A DNA stretch of 64,000 bases, taken from Sphingopyxis sp. JAI128 (GTDB lineage: Bacteria; Pseudomonadota; Alphaproteobacteria; Sphingomonadales; Sphingomonadaceae). Shown here piece by piece: positions 36,003-45,087 of the stretch. Position 1 is the first letter of the stretch. Each line of letters begins with the position of its first letter. The stretch lies in NCBI RefSeq assembly GCF_014207235.1, contig NZ_JACHDA010000005.1, positions 62,001 to 126,000 of the forward strand, given 5' to 3'. The notes below the pieces were generated by a model. The model was given only the letters and a program-made list of their open reading frames with translations, made no database searches and was not told the origin of the DNA. Both the position numbers and the translations under genes were made by a program.

Positions 36003-37817
36003 TCAGGCGATATCCCCGTCACCGCCTCGGGCGATCCAGGCGTCGATACGTTCTTCGAGCAGTGGCAACGGCAGCGGTCCGGCGCCGAGCGTCACGTCGT
36101 GAAAGCGGCGGAGGTCGAACCGGTCACCGAGGCGCGCGCGCGCGCGCGCGCGCAGTTCGATGATCTTCTGCATTCCTATATAATAGGAGGTCGCCTGCCC
36201 CGGCAGCACAATATAGCGCTCGACCTCGCGCTGGTTGTCATAATGGCTCGATGGCATGTTCGCATCGAAATAGGCGATTCCCTGCTCGCGCGACCATTCG
36301 AGCGAATGGATTCCGGTATCGACCACGAGGCGGCACGCGCGCATCAGCGAGAGCGAGAGGCGTCCGAAGTCCGAATAGGGATCGGCGTAAAGCCCCATTT
36401 CCTTCGGCAGCAGCTCCGAATAGAGACCCCAACCTTCCGAAAAGGCGGCAATACTTGCGAAACGGCGGAACCTGGGCAGCCCTTCCATCTCGTGCGCGAC
36501 GCAAGTCTCGATGTGATGTCCGGGGATGGCCTCGTGATAGAGCGTCGCCGCAAGCTGGTATCGCGGCTGCGCTTTCATGTCGGCGAGGTTTATATAGAAG
36601 ATGCCGGGCGCCGATCCGTCCTGCGGCGGGTTGCGATAATGCGCCTTTGGCGCCGATTTCTCGCGCCACGCCTCGATTGCGCGAACCTCGACCGGCGCTT
36701 TCGGCAGATGTTCGAACAGCTCGCCCTGCCGGGCGCGAATTTCTTCCAGCAGCGCCTCCGCCTCGGCCACATAGGCGGCGCGGCCGGCCTCGGTGTCGGG
36801 ATGATAGAAGCGCGGATCGCTGCGCATAAAGGCGAAGAAGGCCTGCAGGTGTCCCGTAAAGCCGACCTCCTTCATGATCGCGCGCATCGCGTCGTGGATG
36901 CCGGCGACTTCTTTCAGGCCCAACGCATGGATGTCGGCCGCCTTCAACGGCAAGGTCGTATAGCTTTCGAGCTGCGCCGCATAATAGGCTTGCCCATCGG
37001 GCAACTTCCAGGCGCCCGCGCTTTCGTCGGCTTTCGCTTCGGCAGCGCGCAGATGCGCGATCAACGCGCCATAGCCCGCCGCGAACCCGCCCCGCAGCGC
37101 CGCGATACCGCGTGCGAGGAGGTCAGCGCGCTCGGCGTCGGACAGATCCGCCTTCGCAAGCTTTCCCCGGAAATCGGCGAGGATCGGACTGTCGCCCTCA
37201 CCTTCGAAGGGCGCGCCGCTGAGCAGGTTGAGGCAGGGTTCGAGGACGAGGCCATAGACGAAGCGCGGCGGGCGGATTCCCTTCGCCTCCTGCGCCGCCA
37301 TCCGCTCGACCGCCTGCGCCATCAGCGGCGCGACGGCGTCGAGCCGCTTGATATAGGCTTCGGCATCGGCTTTGGTCGCGATCGGATGGCTGTTGGTGAG
37401 CGTGCTCGGGACGCGGGTGTGCATACCGCCCATCTGGGTCATCACATAATCATGATGACGCCATCGGAAATCGCGGATCGCGTGCTCGGTCGAGCGCTCG
37501 AACATGCGAAGACTGAGCGCCGCCTGCGGCGACAGCGTCGCCGCGTCGAAGCCTTGTAGCGTCGCTTCATCCCCCTTGCGCAGTTCCTGATCCTCGAGCT
37601 CGCGCGCTTCACTGAGGTCGTCCCACTTATCCTGGTCGCGGCGGATGCCGAGCGCTGACTGGCGCGTCGGGCTGCGGGCGAGCGACCGCTGGAAGACGGT
37701 CTCGAAAAAGAGATCGAGCCGCGCGTCCTCGTCGGTCTCGATCGCGAAAAGGGGCGGCGCGATCAGTGTCGCGCCGACGAGCGCCGCCGATCCGAGAAAG
37801 TGGCGGCGGCCGATCAT
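36003..37817 (-). CDS. DUF885 family secreted metallopeptidase-like protein
   Basis: This 604-residue protein is of the DUF885 family (alpha-helical metallopeptidases related to carboxypeptidase Taq/M32-type folds). The zinc motif HEAIPGHH is at residues 428-435, and FSEGWGLYSE follows with the conserved Glu. The N-terminus MIGRRHFLGSAALVGATLIAPPLFA looks like a Tat signal, so it is probably periplasmic. It is the third gene of the S9-DUF885-DUF885 operon, overlapping its paralogue by ATGA. Likely role: trimming imported peptides. A (GC)11 run lies in its 3' part. Confidence 0.85.
   Translation of the reverse strand: MIGRRHFLGSAALVGATLIAPPLFAIETDEDARLDLFFETVFQRSLARSPTRQSALGIRRDQDKWDDLSEARELEDQELRKGDEATLQGFDAATLSPQAALSLRMFERSTEHAIRDFRWRHHDYVMTQMGGMHTRVPSTLTNSHPIATKADAEAYIKRLDAVAPLMAQAVERMAAQEAKGIRPPRFVYGLVLEPCLNLLSGAPFEGEGDSPILADFRGKLAKADLSDAERADLLARGIAALRGGFAAGYGALIAHLRAAEAKADESAGAWKLPDGQAYYAAQLESYTTLPLKAADIHALGLKEVAGIHDAMRAIMKEVGFTGHLQAFFAFMRSDPRFYHPDTEAGRAAYVAEAEALLEEIRARQGELFEHLPKAPVEVRAIEAWREKSAPKAHYRNPPQDGSAPGIFYINLADMKAQPRYQLAATLYHEAIPGHHIETCVAHEMEGLPRFRRFASIAAFSEGWGLYSELLPKEMGLYADPYSDFGRLSLSLMRACRLVVDTGIHSLEWSREQGIAYFDANMPSSHYDNQREVERYIVLPGQATSYYIGMQKIIELRARARARLGDRFDLRRFHDVTLGAGPLPLPLLEERIDAWIARGGDGDIA
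36132..36153. repeat. (GC)11 dinucleotide tract inside a coding region
   Basis: Twenty-two bases of perfectly alternating GC encode alternating Arg and Ala near the C-terminus of the DUF885 protein. Such a run is prone to slippage; the frame is intact here. Confidence 0.8.
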
Positions 37818-39625
37818 GCTTTTCCTCCTGTGGCGATCCACGCATCGATGCGGGTTTCGAGCATCGGCAGCGGTAGCGGCCCGCAGCCGAGCACGCGGTC
37901 GTTGAAGCGGGCGAGATCGAATCGCGCGCCGAGCTGTGTCCGCGCCCGATCGCGGAGTTCGACGAGTTTGAGCTTGCCCATCTCGTAGGCGCATGCCTGG
38001 CCCGGGGTGACAATGTAGCGCTGGATCGCGGTGACATTATCGGCGTGGTTCGACGGCGTATTCTCGTCGAGCCACGCCACCGCCCGTTCGCGGCTCCAGC
38101 GCAGCGCATGGACGCCGGTGTCGGTTACGAGGCGACCCGCGCGCATCAATTCCATCGAAAGGCGCCCGAACTCCTGCCATGGATCGTCATAGAGTCCCAT
38201 ATCGATCGGAAGCTGCTCGGCATAAAGTGCCCAGCCCTCGCTGAACGCGGTATAACCGCCGAAGCTCCGGAATTTCGGCAGGCCGGTCAGGCCGCGCGTC
38301 ACCGCCTTTTCAAGATGATGGCCGGGCACGCCCTCATGATAGGAAAGCGCCGACAGTTCGAAAATCGGCAGGTTTCGCATGTCGCGCGTGTTCACATAGA
38401 GGATCCCGGGGCGCGATCCGTCGGCCGACGGGGCGAAATAGCCCGCGGTGCCTGCCGACGCTTCAAGCCAGGGTTCGACCGGCTTCACCAGAACGCCGGC
38501 GCCAGGCACATGGCTCGTCAGTTCGCCGAGGCGCGCGCTCACCGCGCCGATCTTCGCCCGCATCGCGTCGAGATAGGCGGCCCTCCCGGGCGCGGTGTCG
38601 GGATAATAGAAGCGGTCGTCGGTGCGAACATGCGCGAATAGCTCGGGCAGCGTGCCGGCGAAACCTGCGCGCTTGGCCACCGCGCGCATCTCTTCGTGGA
38701 GGCGCGCGGTTTCTTCGAGGCCGATGCGATGCACTTCGGCGGGTGAAATCGGCAGCGTCGTGTTCCAGCGAAGCTGCGCGGCATAATAGGCCTCGCCATC
38801 GGGCAGTCGCCAGACGCCTTCGTTGCAGTTCGCATCGCAGCTCAGCCTGCTAAGATGGTCGATGAGCAAGCGAAAGCCCGGCCCGAAGCCGTCGAGCAGC
38901 CCGGTTTCTGCCGCTTTCAGTAACCTCGCCTTCTCGCCGTCTCCTGCCCCGAGCTTCGCGAGCTTGCCGCGGAAATCTGCAAGGATCGGGCTGTCGGGCA
39001 GGCCTGGCTGAAAGGGTGCGCCGGCGATCAGCTTCTCGCAGTTGCCGACGACGAGCGGTACCGAGAAGGGCGGCGGGACGACTCCCTGCGCTTCTTGCCG
39101 CAGGAGCTCGGTGACGACCGCGGCGAGATAGGGACGCACTGCGTGCAACCTTGCGATGTAGCGCTCCGCGTCGGCGACGCTTGCAACGGGATGATTGTTG
39201 ATCAGTGTCTGCGGAACGTCGCGCTGCGGCCCGCGCATCTGGCATACGGGATAATGGTTGCCACGCCAGCGGTGGCGCTCGATCGCCTCTTCGCCGTCAT
39301 AGGCGAACAGATCGTAGCTGATTTGCGCTTCGGCTGGCAGCGCGGCGCGATCGAAGCGCCGGAGTTCGGCGAGGTCCCGCCGTACGAGGGCCACATTTTC
39401 GTCGGCGCGCGCCTGGCTGACGTCGGGCCACCAGCCCGCGGTCCCGGCCATTACCCCCAATGCCGACTGCGCCGCGGGGTCACGCGCCAGATCGCGCTGA
39501 AAGACACTCTCGAAAAAGGCATCGAGCCGGGCGCTTTCGTCGGCGGGTGCACCCCGTGCCGGCACCGCGGCGGCGAGCGCCCCGGCGACGATCAGTTCGC
39601 GGCGACTGAGACGGAAGTCGTTCAC
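37814..39625 (-). CDS. DUF885 family secreted metallopeptidase-like protein
   Basis: This 603-residue paralogue of the downstream gene carries YHEGVPGHHLEKAV as the zinc motif, followed by FSEGWALYAEQLP. The N-terminus (MNDFRLSRRELIVAGALAAAVPARG) again fits a Tat-type signal. The domains are collinear with those of the paralogue, indicating tandem duplication. It overlaps both neighbours by ATGA. Two complementary carboxy- or oligopeptidases with different specificities are a reasonable inference. Confidence 0.85.
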   Translation of the reverse strand: MNDFRLSRRELIVAGALAAAVPARGAPADESARLDAFFESVFQRDLARDPAAQSALGVMAGTAGWWPDVSQARADENVALVRRDLAELRRFDRAALPAEAQISYDLFAYDGEEAIERHRWRGNHYPVCQMRGPQRDVPQTLINNHPVASVADAERYIARLHAVRPYLAAVVTELLRQEAQGVVPPPFSVPLVVGNCEKLIAGAPFQPGLPDSPILADFRGKLAKLGAGDGEKARLLKAAETGLLDGFGPGFRLLIDHLSRLSCDANCNEGVWRLPDGEAYYAAQLRWNTTLPISPAEVHRIGLEETARLHEEMRAVAKRAGFAGTLPELFAHVRTDDRFYYPDTAPGRAAYLDAMRAKIGAVSARLGELTSHVPGAGVLVKPVEPWLEASAGTAGYFAPSADGSRPGILYVNTRDMRNLPIFELSALSYHEGVPGHHLEKAVTRGLTGLPKFRSFGGYTAFSEGWALYAEQLPIDMGLYDDPWQEFGRLSMELMRAGRLVTDTGVHALRWSRERAVAWLDENTPSNHADNVTAIQRYIVTPGQACAYEMGKLKLVELRDRARTQLGARFDLARFNDRVLGCGPLPLPMLETRIDAWIATGGKA

Positions 39626-41565
39626 TGGCCGTTCGGAAAGTCGCCGAGCGGCGACACCGCCGCCGGCCGAGCTTTGCCGGCCCCGGCCGGCCCATGCTTC
39701 ACATGGGTATCGAGAAATTCGAGTATCTTGCGATAGGCGACGATCTGGTTCGCCTTCTTGCGAAAGCCGTGGCCTTCGTCGGGGAAGACGACATAGTCGA
39801 CCGGCACGCCGTTCGCCTTGACCTTCGCGACGATATCCTCGGACTCGACGGGGAGCACGCGCGGATCGTTCGCGCCCTGGAGCACGAGCAGCGGCTTCCT
39901 GATATTGCCGGCATGAAAGACGGGCGAGATTTTACGAAGATAGTCGGAGTCGGTCGCGGGGTCGCCAATCTCGGTGAAGAGCAGTCGGCGCAGATCCTCC
40001 CACCAGCCCGGCGTATTGGCGAGCAGCCGCGGCCAGTTCGATACGCCGTAGATGTCGACTCCGGCTGCGAAAGCGTCGGGGCGAAAGGCGAGCGCGGCCA
40101 GCGTCATGTAGCCGCCGTAGCTCTGGCCCTGGACCGCGACCCTGCCGGGGTCGACGAAGCCCGTGGCCGCCAGCATCGCTTTCGCCGCGACGACGTCGTC
40201 GAGGTCGGCATCGCCATGCCTGCGATCGTCGAGATGATAGAAAGTGCGTCCGGAGCCGCTGCTGCCGCGATTGTTGATCTCGAACACGACATAGCCGTGA
40301 TTGACGAGATACTGCTGCAGCGGGCGATAGCCGATCCGGCTTTCATCACCCGGTCCGCCGTGGACGTGAATGACGGCCGGGAGCGCATCGCCTTTTCTTG
40401 CTCCCTTGGGGACGTAAAGAATGCCCGGCACATCGACGCCGTCGTAGGATTTGAAGCGCACGACCTCACCCGCCACCAGGTCGTCGGGCGCCACGCCGGA
40501 CGCACGCGCGTCGAGAAGCGGCGTCCGTTTGCCCGTAGCAAGGTCGAGCAGCAGGATTTCGCCCGGCGTGGCGCCGTTCGAGGCGCTCAAGAGCGCCTTT
40601 TCACCATGGTTCGCGAGAAGCAGGCCGGCGCTTGCATTTGGTGCCGGGTCGGCAAGGCGCCGGGGAGTGAAGGTCGAGGCGTCGAGAAGATAGGGACGTG
40701 AGCGCGCATCCTCGTTGACGGCGACGGTCAGCGTGCGGCCGTCGCGCGACAGGCTCGCGCTCTCGACGTCCCAGTCGGGCTTGAAGACCGTGACGCGCTC
40801 GCCCGTGGCGAGATCGTGGCGCACGAGGAAGGCAAACTCGCCGCCGTCATCGGTAGTGTAGAAAAGCTGCGCGCCCTTGTCGGTAAAGGTCTGGGGTTCG
40901 CACGCGACGGGCTGGCCATCGGTCGTGAGCTGGATCAGTTTCGTCGCGGTCCGGTCATAGACGTAGCAATGTTTCGTCGCATTATCGACGATCCGGCTGA
41001 GCCCGACATAGCGGCGATCGGGGCTGACCGCGCGGACCTGATAGGCCCTGTCGTTCTCGAACAGCAGCGTCTTCGCATAGCCCTCGACCTCGACCTGGTA
41101 GAGATCGAAGTAGCGCGGGTCGCGCTCGTTGGTCTGGACAAAGAAGCTCTTGCCATCCCTCGCCCATTCAACGAACCGCGCGACATGCTTTTCGCCCGGG
41201 GTCAGATCGCGCGTGGTGCCATCGCGTTCGCGCACGTAGATATGCGCGAGCTCGTTGCCGCCCTGATCGCTCGAAAAGAGGATGCGCTCGTCGTCCGGAA
41301 AATATCCGATCGCGCTGACCGTTTCCTTGACCGAGCTGGTGAGCGGGGTCGGTACGCCGCCGCCGGACGGCATTTCGTAGATGTTGGCGATGCCGGAGCG
41401 GTTGCTCGTGAAGATGATCTTGCTGTCGTCGGGGGACCAGGACAGGCCACTGATCGAGTCCGAAGCCATGAGCTGTTCGATCGTGTAGAGCATGGGCGGA
41501 TCGGCCGCGTCTGCCGATACGGCCGGGGCCAGGGCAAGTAGCCAGATGCCAAGCCAATTCCGCAT
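39622..41565 (-). CDS. S9 family prolyl oligopeptidase-like serine peptidase
   Basis: This 647-residue secreted peptidase (signal to about residue 21) has a beta-propeller followed by a catalytic alpha/beta domain, as in acylaminoacyl peptidase and dipeptidyl peptidase relatives. The catalytic triad is visible: Ser482 in QSYGGYM, Asp567 in GANDPRV, and His599 in DEGHGF. It is the first gene after the TonB receptor, separated by a strong hairpin, and leads the S9-DUF885-DUF885 operon. Likely a periplasmic oligopeptidase acting on peptides taken up by the receptor. Confidence 0.9.
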   Translation of the reverse strand: MRNWLGIWLLALAPAVSADAADPPMLYTIEQLMASDSISGLSWSPDDSKIIFTSNRSGIANIYEMPSGGGVPTPLTSSVKETVSAIGYFPDDERILFSSDQGGNELAHIYVRERDGTTRDLTPGEKHVARFVEWARDGKSFFVQTNERDPRYFDLYQVEVEGYAKTLLFENDRAYQVRAVSPDRRYVGLSRIVDNATKHCYVYDRTATKLIQLTTDGQPVACEPQTFTDKGAQLFYTTDDGGEFAFLVRHDLATGERVTVFKPDWDVESASLSRDGRTLTVAVNEDARSRPYLLDASTFTPRRLADPAPNASAGLLLANHGEKALLSASNGATPGEILLLDLATGKRTPLLDARASGVAPDDLVAGEVVRFKSYDGVDVPGILYVPKGARKGDALPAVIHVHGGPGDESRIGYRPLQQYLVNHGYVVFEINNRGSSGSGRTFYHLDDRRHGDADLDDVVAAKAMLAATGFVDPGRVAVQGQSYGGYMTLAALAFRPDAFAAGVDIYGVSNWPRLLANTPGWWEDLRRLLFTEIGDPATDSDYLRKISPVFHAGNIRKPLLVLQGANDPRVLPVESEDIVAKVKANGVPVDYVVFPDEGHGFRKKANQIVAYRKILEFLDTHVKHGPAGAGKARPAAVSPLGDFPNGQ

Positions 41566-41597
41566 GTCATCCTCGTTCTCGGTGGCAGGAAAGGAAC

Positions 41598-41630
41598 GGT
41601 AAGGCGGCGTATTGTCGGAGCCGCCTTACC
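41598..41630 (-). terminator. 11-bp stem hairpin between TonB receptor and peptidase operon
   Basis: GGTAAGGCGGC and GCCGCCTTACC form a perfect 11-base stem with an 11-base loop, directly after the receptor stop codon (41638) and before the S9 ATG (41565). A short pyrimidine run follows on the minus strand. It may terminate most receptor transcripts or stabilise their 3' end, lowering peptidase expression. Confidence 0.55.
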
Positions 41631-41637
41631 CAATTGT

Positions 41638-44600
41638 TCAGAAGCTGGCAGTCGCTGTCACCAGATAGCTGCGACCGAGAATGTCGAAGCTGCCGTACCG
41701 ATTATAGGCGATTGCGGCGAGCGGGACATCGCGGTCGAAGATGTTGTTGACGATCAGCTGGAAACGGAGCCGTTCATCGACACGGTACCCCAGCGTTCCG
41801 TTGACCAAAGTGTAAGCGCCGACGTCATTGGCGGGCGTGTCCTCGATGGTCGCGAGCGTATCGATCTTGGTCTTGTCCCTCCAGAGGACCTGGAAATCGA
41901 GATCGGTATTGCCGAGCGTTACCCCGACATTCGTCTGGACGCGCCATTTCGGGAAATTTACCGATCCGACCGCTTCGGTTGGAAGCTCGCCTGCAAACGA
42001 TGTGAGCGTGTATCTGTCGGTGTAGAATAGCTTCGTCCCGAGGCGCAGCATGGCGGGCTCGGCTCCGCTGATATCGACGTTATAGTCGCCCGCCACGATC
42101 AGGCCGGCAAAGTGCAGGCTTGACGTATTGACAAAGCCAGTGGTGTAGCCATTCGCGATGTCACCGACCGAACGCGCGATACCGCCGGTTCCGTTGCCGG
42201 AAGCGATGTCTTCGGCGGTCAGGCGGCGAAACGATCCGCATGCCGAATTAGTCGGGAAATCGGCGCTGTCGTAACAGGATGACAAAAGCGAATTGATACC
42301 CAGATTCTCGATCCCACCGGTCAGCCGGATGTCGGTCCAGTCGGCCGCCAGGCGTAAACCTGGAATGGCGCGCGGCTGATAAACCAGCCCGACGGACCAG
42401 GATTTTGCTTTTTCATTATCAAGGTTGGCATTGCCCGATACATTGCCGGACACCGATCGACCATCCGTGGTCGGCACGAACGCAGCAGGGGCCGGTGCAT
42501 TCACGGCGGCCAGCGCGATCGCGCAATTGGCCGCGCGCACATCGGGGTTGTTGCCGCGGTTATAGTTGCTGCTACTGCACGGGTCAGCCAGCGTGCTCGT
42601 GGTCGGCGACGAGGCCAGGAACAGCTCGCCGATCGCAGGCGACCGGATCGCGCGGGTGTAGACACCGCGAAAGGTCAAGCCCTCTCCGAGGCCCCCGAGT
42701 TTAGGCGTGAGACGCCCTCCCGCCGACCAGGTAAGAGCGCCGCCGGCAAGCGAATGATCGACATACCGGATCGATCCGTCGAGTTCAGCTTCGCGGATCA
42801 GGGGGAAATCCTGGTCCCGCGAGACCAGCGGGACGACAAGTTCGCCATATACTTCCTTCGTACCGAACTTGCCCGCCACCGGAGAATAGGCGCCGATGCC
42901 GTCCCCGAGCAGTTTCACGCCAGCCTGCAATATTTCGTCAGGCGCGAAGATCGCCTTTTCAACGCGCCGCTCGACGCCGATGTTGAATGCGATCCGCTCA
43001 CTGGAGACCCCGATCGGCAGCTTGCCGCCGAGATTCGCAGTAAGCACTGCTTGCGTGTTGGTGCTCTTCGAACGGCCGGTATCGGTCACATAGGCGACGG
43101 CCTCGGCGCTCGGCGCGCCGAAACCGAAAAGGTTGATCGGAACGCAGCCCGCTGGCGCCGCGCCGCCGCACACGATCGATCCGTCGGCAGCGCGAACGGC
43201 ATTCGCTGCCGCAAGGAAGCGGGTCGGGTCGACGTAGGTAACCTGCGAATTGTTGCGCACACGACCATAGTTGTAGGACAGGTCCCATTTCCAACGCTCG
43301 CCGGCAACGTCAAAGCCGCCTTCCAGGCCGCCTACCGCACGGAACATTTCCTGGATCGATTGCTGGGGCGTGCGCTGGACAATGTCATTAAGGTTGCGCG
43401 TCATGTTGAAGCCGGTCAATCCGTTCGCCAGCAGCACCGACCGCGCCTGATCGGTGAGAAACGGATTATCGACCGAGAAGGTCAGCTTCGGTCCGCCCAG
43501 CAGGCCCGGCGCAATCACCGACGTCAGGTCGGAGAGCCGAACGACTTCGCTCCGTGCATATGCGCTCTCGAAGAAAACCCGCACATCGGGCGTGATATCG
43601 TAACGGGCATTCAGGTTTGCGAGAACGCGATCGGTCGGCGTCAGCAGCGAGGTGTATTCAGCGGGGCTGAGGCCGTTGCCGCCATTCGCCGCAACGGGCA
43701 ATGTACCAAGACCCGTTCCTCCCAAAGCATCGTCGGCGACGAACCCGGGGTTGTAAACGACCAGGTCCCCATTGGGCCCGAATTGCAACGGCCGCCCTTG
43801 GGCATCGAATATATAGTTGCCGTTGGGCGCAATGCCGAACGGCGGCAACGACAAGCCCGGGCCATCGGCCCCGAGCAAGCCTTCAGCCCCCGAATCGAAA
43901 TAGGGAAGCCCTCCCTGCGTTATGAAAGGAATCCGATAATCGTCGATGATGATCACCGCGGGGATACCATCGGTCGAATCGACATTGGCGGGGTTGGGAA
44001 CGCGATATTTGAAGCCGCCGAAACGGTCACCGTACAGCAATCCGCTCTGCCGCGTATATTCAACGCTGCCGACGACATTGCCGCGCCCTTCGGCAAAGCT
44101 CAATCCGCCGAGTGCCTGCAGCCGATAGCGCGACGAGGCGCCGTCTTCGCCGACCCCGGCCAGGCCGGAGAGTTGCAGACCTTCGAAATCATCCTTGAGG
44201 ATGATATTGACCGTGCCGGCAATCGCGTCCGATCCATAAATCGGCGCACCGCCGATCGCGATCGTTTCCACCCGATCGACCAATCCGGACGGAATGAGGT
44301 TGAGATCGACCTGGGACCCCGCCGATGCGTTGCCGCCGGCCGCAGCCGAGTTCGCCGAAACGAAACGGCGTCCATTGACCAGCGTCAAGGTTCGCTGCGA
44401 GCCCAGGCTGAACATGTTGACAAAACGCTGGCCAGTTCCATTGACTGCCTGGTTTCCACCGACCGCGCTGCTGTCCGACGTACCGAACAACGGATTGGAC
44501 TCCAGCGCGTCCGCGACATTCAGGTGCCCGCGCTTCTGGATTTGTTCGGCGTCGTCGACAACCGCTGGCTGCAACGTATCGAAGCCCGCGCGTTCAATGC

Positions 44601-45015
44601 GCGATCCGGTGACGACGATTTCTTCGTCGACAGTTTCGGTCGCCGGTTCCGGAGCAATGTTGTTACTGGAGGTTATGCTGTTGTTGTCCGTGCCGCTGCG
44701 CCGGATCACGACGACATTGCCCTTCTGGACGATCTCGAGGCCCTTGCCTGCCAGCATCCGTCGCAGCGCCTCGACGGGCGTGAAGGATCCGCTCACGCGG
44801 TTCGTCGTGACACCGGAAAGATCGCCATCCGGGGCCATGATCTGCAGCCCGGACTGCACTGCGAGGCGCTGGACAGCCGCGGCCGCGTCGCCGGACGGAA
44901 TGGAATAGGCCTGCCGGTTCTGCGCTGCCGCTGGCGCCGCCCACAGCATCGTTACAGCTGCGCCAAGCATCAAGGCCGACCGCATGGCCTTACGGTTTCT
45001 CTGTTCCCACCTCAT
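41638..45015 (-). CDS. TonB-dependent receptor with STN signalling domain
   Basis: This 1125-residue outer-membrane transducer has a signal peptide to about residue 32. The STN domain that talks to FecR covers about residues 35-108 (AYSIPSGDAAAAVQRLAVQSGLQIMAP). The plug starts at DEEIVVTGSRIERAG. A beta-barrel follows, ending in Phe. The start ATG has AGGAG at good spacing. It is preceded by fecR and the ECF sigma gene in the same direction and carries a GGCGGATTT promoter motif. It imports an unknown ligand, probably a peptide given the peptidases downstream, and signals its presence. Confidence 0.92.
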   Translation of the reverse strand: MRWEQRNRKAMRSALMLGAAVTMLWAAPAAAQNRQAYSIPSGDAAAAVQRLAVQSGLQIMAPDGDLSGVTTNRVSGSFTPVEALRRMLAGKGLEIVQKGNVVVIRRSGTDNNSITSSNNIAPEPATETVDEEIVVTGSRIERAGFDTLQPAVVDDAEQIQKRGHLNVADALESNPLFGTSDSSAVGGNQAVNGTGQRFVNMFSLGSQRTLTLVNGRRFVSANSAAAGGNASAGSQVDLNLIPSGLVDRVETIAIGGAPIYGSDAIAGTVNIILKDDFEGLQLSGLAGVGEDGASSRYRLQALGGLSFAEGRGNVVGSVEYTRQSGLLYGDRFGGFKYRVPNPANVDSTDGIPAVIIIDDYRIPFITQGGLPYFDSGAEGLLGADGPGLSLPPFGIAPNGNYIFDAQGRPLQFGPNGDLVVYNPGFVADDALGGTGLGTLPVAANGGNGLSPAEYTSLLTPTDRVLANLNARYDITPDVRVFFESAYARSEVVRLSDLTSVIAPGLLGGPKLTFSVDNPFLTDQARSVLLANGLTGFNMTRNLNDIVQRTPQQSIQEMFRAVGGLEGGFDVAGERWKWDLSYNYGRVRNNSQVTYVDPTRFLAAANAVRAADGSIVCGGAAPAGCVPINLFGFGAPSAEAVAYVTDTGRSKSTNTQAVLTANLGGKLPIGVSSERIAFNIGVERRVEKAIFAPDEILQAGVKLLGDGIGAYSPVAGKFGTKEVYGELVVPLVSRDQDFPLIREAELDGSIRYVDHSLAGGALTWSAGGRLTPKLGGLGEGLTFRGVYTRAIRSPAIGELFLASSPTTSTLADPCSSSNYNRGNNPDVRAANCAIALAAVNAPAPAAFVPTTDGRSVSGNVSGNANLDNEKAKSWSVGLVYQPRAIPGLRLAADWTDIRLTGGIENLGINSLLSSCYDSADFPTNSACGSFRRLTAEDIASGNGTGGIARSVGDIANGYTTGFVNTSSLHFAGLIVAGDYNVDISGAEPAMLRLGTKLFYTDRYTLTSFAGELPTEAVGSVNFPKWRVQTNVGVTLGNTDLDFQVLWRDKTKIDTLATIEDTPANDVGAYTLVNGTLGYRVDERLRFQLIVNNIFDRDVPLAAIAYNRYGSFDILGRSYLVTATASF

Positions 45016-45058
45016 CGCATACTCCTATGCCCCGAAGCGACCCCGCGCTTCCCTGACA

Positions 45059-45086
45059 AGAGAGCAGCGGCGCGAAAAAATCCGCC
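45059..45086 (-). promoter_or_regulatory. ECF-type promoter motif before the TonB receptor
   Basis: On the minus strand GGCGGATTT is followed 14 bases later by CTCTCT. It lies directly downstream of the fecR stop and 43 bases before the receptor ATG. This copy has TCT where most have TCG. Confidence 0.6.
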
Positions 45087-45087
45087 A

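Noticed and set aside
36132..36153. Z-DNA or regulatory repeat
   Set aside because: It lies in a coding region and encodes Arg and Ala in frame, so no separate role can be defended.
39622..41565. A second lasso isopeptidase
   Set aside because: The triad Ser-Asp-His and the QSYGGY motif are those of ordinary S9 oligopeptidases, and there is no precursor nearby.
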